Assembly (NCBI GenBank): GCA_964059195.1 | Contig: CAXKWD010000001.1 | Location: 120,151,751-120,215,750 of the forward strand | Source of the DNA: Ectobius pallidus | Lineage: Eukaryota; Arthropoda; Insecta; Blattodea; Ectobiidae | DNA length: 64,000 bases | Direction: 5' to 3' | Part shown: positions 22,906 to 33,932 of the stretch, one piece after another | Position numbering within the stretch: position 1 is the stretch's first letter | Layout of the letters: each line of letters opens with the position of its first letter | The notes under the pieces: generated by a model | Told to the model about the DNA's origin: nothing | Seen by the model: only the letters and a program-made list of their open reading frames with translations | Databases searched by the model: none | Position numbers and translations under genes: made by a program

Positions 22906-24350
22906 TGCGCCTGCAATTATTGTTGATGACTATTAAAATGTTTCTAGTGAATTTATTCCGTTGTAATGTTATCAATAGCGATGCTTCAATCTATCTATCA
23001 TACGACGCTTTATAACATTGACCCGTATTAAACCCGACATCTTGGAAGAATGCTGTCGCATGGGAGTTTTTGTCAGTGTTAAATACTAGCGATAAGGACC
23101 CCAGCTTCCATTTTCCTTGGTCAATCGCAAGAGGTGCTTCAGCAGCTGGTGAGGTCACTGGAGGAAAGATAACCTAATATTGAGGTACCAATCTCTTACC
23201 AAAATAGCATGATCTATTTTGTCATTAGCTCTTCATCATATAGGCTTAAAGATACACTTCCGACATTAAAAACTATAGAATGCAAGGTGCTATTGGGTAT
23301 ATATTCGGAAGTGACTAAGCTATATAACGAATGAGCTAAGTTAACAAGCAATAAAGCAAATCCTATAAATATTAACGTAGGCCTAGATAATGAAACTAAA
23401 AATGTTACAGTACAACTATATTTTACTATTGCCTGTGTCATTTTCAATTCCTATACACCTCTCCTAGGAACTTTGTAACTTAAGAGACTCACAAGATGTG
23501 GTGTTTAATTACAAAACAAAGACGATTATTCAGTTTGGACTTTCGAAAGTGGTTGCTAGTTACCCCAACTTTGAGATGAATGCTATATTTTATGGCCCAA
23601 TACTAGTTGCGGCTTAAAACGAGAGTGTGCTGCATATACAATTTCATAGGCCAAATTTTAAAATAAAGAAAATATGCTTAAACCTACGTATATAATGAAG
23701 AGAGTATAAGTATTATTTATACAGACTATTTAAGTTAAAGAATTCGACAGTGTTTACCTAAATATAACACAACGTCTTAATATCCATCACACGACACATC
23801 AGCTTATTACCAAAGTGGCTTCCCGTCCCGTAGCACAATCAGAGCTGGGAAGCAGGAACCCCCAGCAGAGCTTACGCAGAGGAAGTTTCATAGTAACCGT
23901 GCGTGAGATCGTCGCGGCTGAAGTTAATTTAGCACTCGACACTGTAGGTTTTTAGTTATCCCGGGGAGAGAGCTACTAAATATATTTTCGTCTGTCCGTT
24001 TCGCTAGCATTCAGAGAGAATATGCGTAATCTTTGTGCAGTTTTTTTACAGCACATTAGCGATGATCATCGGCCGCCCCTGCTCAGTACGTTGTATGCAG
24101 GTTTCTAAACGCAAGGTTCATTTGTTCAAACCGTGTTAAATTTGCAAGTCCTTTCAGAGGACTTGAAACCATAGGCATGGAATTTAAATGTTTTGAACTT
24201 CATTTTGTTTAGATGAGTGTGTCACTGATAATAATGTAATTGAAGAAATACTCTTATACCCCTTACCATACTTTTGTCTGGAACCGTTCCACATTCCAGC
24301 ACAACAGATTTTTATAGGCCTGCATAAAAAACTGTAAATATCTAGACCTA
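22906..24350. other. Intergenic region upstream of gene B
   Basis: Presumed promoter and 5' UTR region of gene B. I could not identify a convincing TATA box or initiator. It contains one member of an inverted repeat pair (23270-23475). Confidence 0.4.
23270..23475 (+). repeat. Inverted repeat pair member (partner 25560-25790)
   Basis: Shares, with the reverse complement of 25560-25790, TTGGGTATATATT, AAATATTAAC, the GCAATAAA/AAATCC block, TGCCTG and CTCCTAGGAACTTTG in order. A minus-strand 77-aa open frame here is not supported as a gene. Confidence 0.7.
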
Positions 24351-24352
24351 TG

Positions 24353-24980
24353 GATATATGCATTCATGAACCACAGATTATTGTCTCTGTCGGGCATTAC
24401 ATGATAATTGATAATATTATTGGAGACCTCACTGACAGGCAAGTTATGTCATATGCAGTACTGTGAGGCACACTAATTAGTGATTTTTTGTCTGTCAGTG
24501 AGGTAGACCCTTAAGGTAATCAGTCATATAAGAGAGGTTCCATCTGGCGAACTCTGGCTTAGCTCAGCTGGTAGAGCAGTGGCACGGATAGCCAAAGGTC
24601 CTGGGTTCGAATCCCGACGTCAGAGGGATTTTTCTCCTATAATATTATCATGTAATGTCCTATAGAGACAATAATCTGTGGTTCATGAATGCATATATCC
24701 ATCTTGAATGTTACTGTACAATAACAGTGGAAGCCCGGTCACAAAAATCACTAATAAGTGTGCCTCACAGTACTGTAGGGCCTATATGACATAACTTGTC
24801 TGTCAGTGAGGTAGACCAATAAGGGCAATCAATCATAGGAGAGAGGTTCCATCTGGCGGTGTGAAGCGAACTCTGGCTGAGATCAATTGGTAGAGTAGTG
24901 GCACGGATAGCCAAAGTCCTGGGTTCGAATTCAAGTGTCAGAGGAATTATTCTCCTATAATATTATCATATAGACCTATA
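24353..24980. repeat. Composite tRNA-like foldback/tandem repeat
   Basis: Inverted arms (~52 bp) at about 24353-24405 and 24650-24705 share ATTCATGAACCACAGATTAT and its complement. Between them lies a tRNA-like module (24554-24627) with a 7-bp acceptor-like pairing (CTCTGGC/GTCAGAG), D-arm-like GCTC...GAGC and B box GGTTCGAATCC. A second, direct copy of the module follows at about 24866-24942 (TTGGTAGAGTAGTGGCACGG). The anticodon-loop position lacks the usual T33, so a working tRNA is unlikely. Confidence 0.75.
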
Positions 24981-26465
24981 CATTAAACACAATGTCTGTC
25001 ACATTTTTCAAAAGTCTAAGAAAAGCTTTCTTCCTTCTTACTGTCCTTTCTAAACATCTCGTAAAATGAAGCTGTATTTCGGCTACATAGATGTCTAATC
25101 TTTTTAGTTCTTTAGTTCTGGTCGTCTAGTCTAGTTTTTACTTGTATAGGTGAGTTTTATTATAATAGTATATTCCGCAATAGGCTATCGTTCCTTTTAT
25201 CGTTCAGTACAGTAACAGCAAGTTCAATTTACAGATAGGCTAGTCCACCAGAAACCAGAAGAATAGAAGCTGCAATGCAGAGAGAGCCGGTCCATTAGGC
25301 CTAGAACACAATATGACATTTTATGTACATACTGTAATTCCTAATTAAATTCAATTCACTTCTTGAAAATAGAGTCAAAATGTGGTCATACATACTTTGT
25401 ACAAAATAGGATAATATAATTTTGTTTAATGAAATATTTATTTGCATTCACATAAGACTTCCTGAAGTTTCTCTGAACAGAGAAACATATTTTCTACAAT
25501 CGTTCAAGTGTCGCTCTCAATAATTAAAGCTGACTTCTCCTTGCACGCAATAAGCCCATGTGAGTATCTAAAGTTTCAAAGTTCCTAGGAGAGATGTAAA
25601 GGACTTGAAAAGACGCAGGCAATAGTCAACTATAGTTAAATATTGTAATTTCTACGGCTAATAGGCCTGCAACAAAATAATTGTGTAAGTTAATATTTAT
25701 GGGATTTGATTTATTGCTTATTAACTTATCCCATTTGTTATAACTTAGTTACTTCCAAATATATACCCAACTAGCAATTCGTGCTAGCTACAGTTTCGCT
25801 AGATTCATAATATTGGTATGATTAATTTTTCTGAATAATTTTCCATTGCGGGATTTAGTGCATCTATTCAGACATGAAATTATAACATGAATTATATTGC
25901 ATTTTGTTGGCATAAAGATTTTATTTAAATTACATCTACAAACTTGTGCAGTAGCTATAATGTGAATACTACTTCTCTATATAAACTTGTTTATGGACTG
26001 AAATTGGTATCCAAATTGTTATTATAGCTGCGCTTCTTCTTAATATTAATTCATACTCGTACACACTGATGTAAGAATTTCTTAAAATATGTAAAGATTT
26101 CACAAAATGCAGTAAGTATAGGCCTAAGATTCACTGATGTGTTGGTTATAGGTTTAAACGTGCCGTATAAGATATGAATGAATTAAATTCAATCTGAGAA
26201 CAATCTGTCACGAATTACATTAGGTCTATTACTTGCACATAAGTGAGTAGAGTTTAAATTAAAAAATGCTCACATTAAAATATAATTCAGGTATCGGTAG
26301 CCGTACATTTCGATAGAATGCACGATATTGTATCAACAGGAGCTGCGTTTTAAATATTCAACGGCTAGATGTTTTAAAATCATTTATTTACACAGACATC
26401 GTTAATAAAGAAATTAATCAACCATGGCGGTCTAACAGTATTTACACTTTGATAGGGTTTATATG
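24981..26465. other. Intergenic AT-rich region
   Basis: Holds the minus-oriented partner (25560-25790) of the repeat at 23270-23475. Nothing else was recognised. Confidence 0.4.
25560..25790 (-). repeat. Inverted repeat pair member (partner 23270-23475)
   Basis: Reverse-complement relative of 23270-23475. About 2.1 kb of other sequence separates the two copies. Confidence 0.7.
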
Positions 26466-26805
26466 CATTCATGAATCACAGGTTATTGTCTATGTTGAAC
26501 ATTACACGAGAATATTACAGGAGAAAAAAACCTCCGACGCTGGGATTTGAACCCAGGACCTTTGGCTATCCGTGCCCGGTTACAAAAATCACGAATTAGT
26601 GTGCCTCACAGTAGGCCTCCTGGATAACTTATGACATAGTGAGGTAGACCATTAAGGGCAATCATTCATAGGAGAGAGAGAGAGGTTCCACCTGGCACTG
26701 TGAAGCGAACTCTGGCTTGGCTCAGATGGTAGAGCACGGATAGCCAAAGGTCCTAGGTTCAAATCCCAGTGTCGGGGGATTTTTTCTCCTGTAATATTCT
26801 CTTGA
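26466..26805. repeat. tRNA-like foldback repeat (second locus)
   Basis: Minus-oriented tRNA-like module at 26505-26572 and plus-oriented module at 26735-26803 form arms of about 68 bp. Shared blocks include GCACGGATAGCCAAAGGTCC and CTCCTGTAATATTCTC and their complements. The spacer holds GAGGTAGACCATTAAGGGCA, also present at 24.8 kb. Confidence 0.75.
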
Positions 26806-26884
26806 TAGGTTATGTTTAGGATATAGTGAGCCATTCAGTATTATTGTACACCATACGTTATTCCAATTATTAAAAAAAAAGTGT

Positions 26885-27159
26885 TCCCTATACAGGCCAT
26901 GGAGGCCCAGGAGGTTGAGGCTCCCAGATTTTAGACATTCGGTCCATGAAGGTGGTAAGGTTGTCAGCCTTACGCACCGGCCGCCTTTACCCCCAGGATT
27001 GCTTCTGGTACTCATTCCTGTTAGAGGCTGAGTCCACCCCAGAGCCATAGTGCCACCAGAAGGATCAATCCAGTTGAAAAAACTCCAATCGGGGATCGAA
27101 TACGCGACCTTCTGGTTTGTAGCGCAGCGCCTCAACCACTATACTATGGCGTACCCCTA
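26885..27159 (-). mobile_element. tRNA-derived SINE (family 1), minus strand
   Basis: Inverted copy of the SINE at 13641-13931. On the minus strand it has the A-box region around TAGTGGTTGAGGCGC, a decayed B box (GTATTCGATCCCC) and the same GGCGGCCGGTGCGTAAGGC body. The open frame at 26722-27135 is an incidental reading of it. Confidence 0.85.
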
Positions 27160-28202
27160 CGCCCACTATAATAAGTATTAATCAATGTTTATATACTGTC
27201 AAGTGAACAAGTAATAAAGTTTATGTTCAGTACCAGCTGGATAGAACTTCTGGAAATGAAAGTATGCTGTTTACTAAGTAACTTCGTCCATTATTTCTAC
27301 TTACAGAAACTGATAACTTACATCTGAGCTTGCCTTGTTTATCTTAGTTACGAATACTAATGTTTGTGGCGGCTAGGCTGCTGATTGGTTGTCCTTTAGA
27401 ACCAATCAAAATACCTCGGTCCTGAACAACGCACTTTAAATAAAGATAGCACCTTGAATTCTAGTTTTCATCTCAACTGCTTTTTTAGATACAGTATACA
27501 ATAAGTAACAATTGTGAGATTTAGTTTTACGTTTAATCTAGCATGTGAAGTAGTTATTGCTGTAAAGTGCAATAAATATTTCACAAAATATTACAGAAAA
27601 ATCAATTAAAAAATTCAGCTAATCTTTGACTTGTGAAGCAAAGGAGTTTTTTAGCTAAGGAATAAGCTGTCCGACGCCGAACCAGAATGTGAATGCATAT
27701 ACCCTCCTCCAGTTCTTGAACTTTAATCGATTGTTATATGTTTTCTCATGGCACTAGGAACACCGCGCTAGTGCAAGCAAAAATGTAACTGTTTATATCT
27801 TCTGACTGTATCCACCTCCCTGCTTTTATATGAGTATCTGGTAAAATCTTATATCCATGTCTCTACTTGTACACTCCGAGATTTTCAAATATTTGCTGCA
27901 AGAGTTTTAAAATTATACTTGTATCTGTACTTTAATAATAATAAAAAAAAAAAACTTGGACAGGGGAGTGGTATAGGAATGGGAAAAGATTTTAAATTGA
28001 CTTTTTAAAATGTAAAAATACTTATATACTGTACATAGTTGTCCTGTTCTCAATGTAAAATATATGTTTTTTGCAGTTTATAAAAAAACAATAATTGCAA
28101 TACTGCCTATATATTCCATGTAAAACACTTTGGGGCTTTATGACCACAACTATTGTATTACTTAATGTATTTGTAATGTAATTTGTTCAAACATTACCGC
28201 CA
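27160..28202. other. 3' flank of gene A
   Basis: Follows the gene A stop codon and should include its 3' UTR. No TTTATT (minus-strand AATAAA) was seen; TTTAAT (ATTAAA) occurs near 27720 and 27931. No gene recognised. Confidence 0.4.
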
Positions 28203-28730
28203 TTAATTACCCTGTAATTTATCCCGTGTAAACCTATTAATTAAATCGAGAGCCCATTTTGGCTGAGATTTTGGCACCATATGACCAGCATTGCGTACTA
28301 ACACCTCAGTGAAGTTCCCGCCAGACTTCATGAATCCTGCTAATTCTCCATCCACATACCAGGGAACACGTGTGGCGTTTCGATATTCTTCTGCTGCAGT
28401 GAAGTTCATTTTGCTGTACATGTTGATTGACAGTGAATATGGCACAAGAACATCAAGTTGTCCAGAGTAATACAAAACTCTATAATACTCCAAAAGATGC
28501 TCCAAAAATTGTAATGCCGAATTGATCATACTACCTCGCATCCTATGCAGAATGGAAAAGTTGATACGGTCAAATGGCGTATCTCCTACATGCAAAGCTT
28601 TCCGAACTGTGGGCTGATCCAGATATGTATCATATAATTCGTTCTGCATTCTTTCCTGCAGAAAATTCCATAGATTGATACGCCATGACGTACCATTGTT
28701 TAGAAACGACCTACGGTATAGTCTCCAACA
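28203..28730 (-). CDS. Gene A exon 6 (terminal coding exon)
   Basis: 528 nt from acceptor TTTTGCAG (first codon TGT, CWRLYRR) to the stop at 28203. It encodes DQPTVRKALHVGD, SGQLDVLVPY with Asp372, and the His429 motif RNAGHMVPKSQP. Confidence 0.95.
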   Translation of the reverse strand, partial: CWRLYRRSFLNNGTSWRINLWNFLQERMQNELYDTYLDQPTVRKALHVGDTPFDRINFSILHRMRGSMINSALQFLEHLLEYYRVLYYSGQLDVLVPYSLSINMYSKMNFTAAEEYRNATRVPWYVDGELAGFMKSGGNFTEVLVRNAGHMVPKSQPKWALDLINRFTRDKLQGN

Positions 28731-31700
28731 CTGCAAAAGAATTAAACTATTAGATCAAATTATTACATGTAATTTGATTTCAATTATTACTAACTCCATG
28801 AATCAATAGGGTAGAGATCGATTTTTATAGTAAACCACCTAAGATATACTGTAATCTAAACCAGTGTTTTTCAACCGTTGGGTTGCGACCCCTATGGGGT
28901 ACCGGTAAAAAATTAGTGTAAAACCTGACACTGTTTTGGTCGAATTAATTTTTCAATGTCTAGTTCAAATTTTGTCACACATATTCGTTTTCAAGAGACA
29001 ATCTGCTTCTTGATTGTGTTTTTATGTTCGACATTGCAGAAAACCTGAGCCCGAAGAGGTATAAAGTGGTAAAGGGAATAAGAACGCGAAGAGCTGACAG
29101 ATGATATCTCTGTAGCCATGAATTTGTCCAACTCTTCACAATTAAATTGTAGTTGTAGGTCGTGAAGTTGTGAATTCAACTCACGGAAAGGGTTTACCAC
29201 TCGTCTCAAACCTAAATTTTCTTCTCAGGACTATAATCCATAATCTGGCTAAGTGTTTTTGAGCGATCAGATACCAACTTTGACAATGATCTTATGTCAA
29301 GTGAGGCATTTTCAATACTGGAAACGAAATCATAAAACTCACAAGTGAGTGTAAAGTTTTCAGAGTTTCCATTTTCAAAACTTAACGCCCAAGCTTTCAG
29401 TTTTCTCAAAAGAGCATTATGGGTTGAGAGTCGCGCCATTAGTCTTAGTTCAAGAAAAGCTGTCGTTACTTTAGGTGGGTTGAGAAACACTGGGCTAAAC
29501 AATGAATTACTAGTTCGACTCCATAATTTAATCTGGAAGACTTAGAGAAGTTCTGAGCAGTTCATTGTAAGCGTTAATTTTCTCAAAATTACTAAACCTA
29601 CTTCATTGGCTCTCAGATTTTTCTTCTTTTCTCCTAGTGTTCTGCACTTTTTTTCCAAATGATCCAGCATTTTCTTTAGTTTGTTATCTATCAAGCCCAA
29701 GTGATATCCAAAATGATGAAAAGCCATAAGAGACTGCGGATCGGTAAAGCCATTCCCAACTGCTAGCCCTGTAAGTAAAAATTGCATTTGAGACCTGAAA
29801 ATCTTCATTGAAATTACAAATTAATCAAGAAAAATTATTTTAATATAAACTTTATTTTCATTAAACTTTTGCAAGAAATTACATAGGCTATGTGAGTATT
29901 ATTGATGTTTTATTATAGGTAATCCCACGAGAGTTGACGAGTTTATCGATAGATTCGCGACTGCGCAGCAGGAGCGAATTAATCTTATGAAACTCGTCAA
30001 CTCGAGTTGGATTTATTAGGACTATTCCATGAATAAAAATATAATGGATTATACAAACAATAATTACTTTCGTGCTTTTTTGCAAAAAAAAAAAAAACAA
30101 AACTAACAGCTGCTAGATCACGGCCTACTATTAATCAACCATCCATGAATCGATTCAAGTTACCATGTTGTGACCAGTGCTACCAATGGTGCATGTAAGA
30201 CTTAGTTAACTTCATTCAAGTATCACATGAACTGGCTTGCACTAAATAGAAATAGTAGGTCTAACATTTATTTGCTTTACATAAATAATCCTTTACAAAC
30301 TTATTTCCTAAAATAGTATAATATAGGCTATTCGTCAATGATTAAAAATATTACAAAAGTCTTTAGGTTAAATCACTGTTAAAGAAATAAAATATTAAAA
30401 TTTTTCTATCTATAGGGTCCTCTTCACTGTTCATAAAATGGATATGTTTACATTTCAGTCTAAATAGGCCACCTGCAGTCATTCATCAACCGGATCTATC
30501 CTCACACCGTTGTACGCATCATGAGCTCTAATTTAGTATACAATTATATTTAAAATGGGACTGGATAATTCCTGTGGGAGTTTAGTGTACTAGAAGTTAG
30601 CGTACAAACCGGAAACCTCGGGTTCGATTCCCGTCCTGGAAAGAATTCCTATATAGATTACAATATAAAATCTCTTCAGTGAGATAAGACTGAAAGTCCG
30701 TGATTAATTTAAAAATAACAATATTATTAAAATAATTTTATAATATTTCTGATCATAATTATATTAACATTACTTACTATGGCATTTTAAATAGGCTAAA
30801 ATGCTGAAATACCAAAATCGGAGAAAGAACTATTAAAGGATTCTGATATAATATAATTTAGGCCTATATCCTATCGAAAAAAATTGTAAAAGCATGTGTT
30901 TCGCATTTAACTTATTGTTAAACTATATTCTGTCCTAACATCCCCCCCCCCCAAAGAAGCTATCCCATTTGGACTCTATTACGCAACTTCAATTCCAATC
31001 TCTCTTAGGCGTGGCTCAGAAGGAGTGTTTTCTTCTTTTTCTTCTTTTGTGGTTAGTAAAGGGGTTGAACACAATACTGAGCACTTCAATTACGTTTTTA
31101 GTAAATCAAATTTGCATGTTGCCATTGCTTACATACTAGCTAACAGAATAGGTAATTAATCAAAATGACGATCGTATTGAATGAGGAGAGTAAATCACTT
31201 AAGGCCGGACAAAATTGTGAAGAATTAAACCAGGAGAAATAGGATATGAATATGCATGTGAGATTGCATATTTAATGACGGTAAAGTAATAACATTATTA
31301 TTGCAATGGCTCTGGAAAAAAATCTACAATGTCTCTGGCATCTTGACTCAACTTTATGCTATCTCTCGTCAAGCACACTACAAGAATATAAAGTTTTTAT
31401 GTAACGCCAGACATTATTCGTAACCAGTGAGAGAATTGTTGCTAAAATTGGACAGCCTTTAATAATTACGTACAATGTTCATAGTACTTTTAGTTGCAAT
31501 ATATCTTAAATATAGTTTTATGTAATAAAGCTTTCTCCAGATAGCATAGCCAGAAAACAGAAATAATATTATAATCCTTAATGAATAATGAATCATAAGT
31601 TACGGGAAATACAACAAGAACATATTATACAAAATTAAACTTCTTACAAACGGTTTTTAAAATATTTTGAATGATTCCATAATTTATATAGCGAGGTTGG

Positions 31701-33897
31701 GAGTTAGTAGGCCTACTTAGTCCGAGGTTTTAAAAGAACTAGACAAATAGAAAATAGAAACAAAATAATAGAAATTCCCTATATAAGCGCCGAACATTAC
31801 ACTTCTCCTTGTAGGCCTAATAGAGTACAAGTCTGTGTGCAGATGACAAGCCCACTTCTGTTTATTAACCTCTTCAGACTGTCCTTCCTTATACCATTTC
31901 AGTTGTTGAGGAATTATTAATCTATTTTAAGTGTTATTATGTTTATTTTATTTTCTTAAAAGTTACATATGAAAGGTTTGTATATAATTTTCATATATTT
32001 CGCCTTAACGCGCCACCCGAAAGACCATTATGCTCGTGATCGGGGCAGTTCATAGATGTAAATGTATTAAATAAATAAAATCAGGTAAACTGATGTAACA
32101 AAGTGTCAGTATGTTTTTGTTTAATCAATTATGATATGCAGAGTACAAAAAAAGTCAAATAGTTCGGTTTAGGGATTTGAACCATGGAACTCCAGAATGT
32201 GAGGCCAAGACGTTACCATCTTAGCCATCTGGGTAAGCTTAACGGTCTACTCTAGTTGGATAAGCGCATGTAAAGCAATAGTGTTATTTGTAATAGCTAA
32301 CTGTATTTTAATTGCCAAAGCCTTATAAGATCACAGTAAAACAATTGACTATGTTGTCATGATAACTGATTTGCATTTCATAAATTCTTTCGAATACGTA
32401 TATTACCATAAAATAGGCACTAAATTGAGCATTACTCCGAAACAGGTCAACCGATTTTATCCAATATCAATAGACGTCTTCCCATGGACATTATAAATGT
32501 GTATACCAAGTTTCATAAAAATCCGGTAAAGCGTATTTGAGTTACCGCGTCTTTAAAATAGACACTAAATTGGGTTTTACTCCGGTACCGGTTTACCGAT
32601 TTGGTCCAATATCAGTAGACGTCTTCCCATGTACATTATAAATGGGTATACAAAGTTTCAGGAAAATCCAATAAAGCATATTTGAGTTATCGCGACTTCT
32701 TATATATTAACATAAAAGGCACTAAATTGGGAACTATTCCGGTACTGGCCAACCGATTTAGTCGATTATCAATAGACATCTTTCCATGGGCATTATAAAT
32801 GCGTATACGAAGTTTCATAAAAATCATCCGATAAAGCGTATTTGAGTTATTGCGCCTTTAAAATATACACTAAATTGGGTTTTACTCCGGTACCAGTCAA
32901 CAGATTAGGTTCAAATTCAACAGGGTTCTTCTCATGGACGTCATAAATGCTTATACCAAGTTTCATGGAAATCCAATAGCCTACAGCATAATTCTTTCTA
33001 TTAGAAAGGCGCCATAATCTATTAAAATAGGCACTAAATTGGGCATTACTCCGATACCGGTGAACCGATTTGGTTCAATATCAATAGGGTTCTTCCCATA
33101 GACATTATAAATGTGTTTTTTATGTTTCATGACGGACAGACATTTTTCGTCCCCACACACAATCTCATAAAGTACCATACTGGCACTTAAAAATTTAAAT
33201 ATTTGAAATAGAAATACAACCGATTACATTCATTTACAGTAATATACAAATATCTTTTTAAATAAATAAACATGAAAAATAAATAGGACAACTTATATAA
33301 TAATCTTAATTATGTTCTTAAATTGAAATAAGTTGTTCAGATTAATTAATTCAGGATTATTTTAACAATTAAATTAAATAATCTAATACCAGATCTAGCA
33401 CTATGCATTAGACCTGAAGACGTGAAACGTTTAGGTTCAGTTAAAGGATTTATTTTGTTTCATCTTGTTTCGTACATAAGGGACGAGGATGTGATCTATA
33501 ACTTGAATTTATATTAATGTAATTTAGTAAAATATATTTATAAATTTGATATACCTATAATTTGGGAGCCTTAAAACCAAATATTAAACTGAATACATAA
33601 TGGAAATAATTCGATCAATATTTTTAAAGTAATGCTTTAAACTACAATTTATTGTTTTTCACATATTTTTATCCTCTCAAATATTACAACTGCTAACAAT
33701 TTTATCAATACGTACCTTGTAGATTGATTTTTATTTTCGCTGTAGGATTGCGGTTGTGAATAACGTAGCCAAGGTGAGGAATGTATTTTCCTGAAATATT
33801 CATTTAGTTAATTCAGAGATAGAAGGAAACACTGAATTTATAATAGAAAGATGAGCCGAAGAGTCTGTCCCTGTCGAAAAATGTAACCTGTAAAATT

Positions 33898-33932
<35 letters not shown>

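Noticed and set aside
23214..23447. 77-aa minus-strand frame upstream of gene B
   Set aside because: Lies in an interspersed inverted repeat; does not splice to exon 1 in an obvious way.
24554..24627. Functional tRNA gene
   Set aside because: Abnormal anticodon loop and repeated occurrence in decayed copies point to a repeat-borne tRNA-like module.
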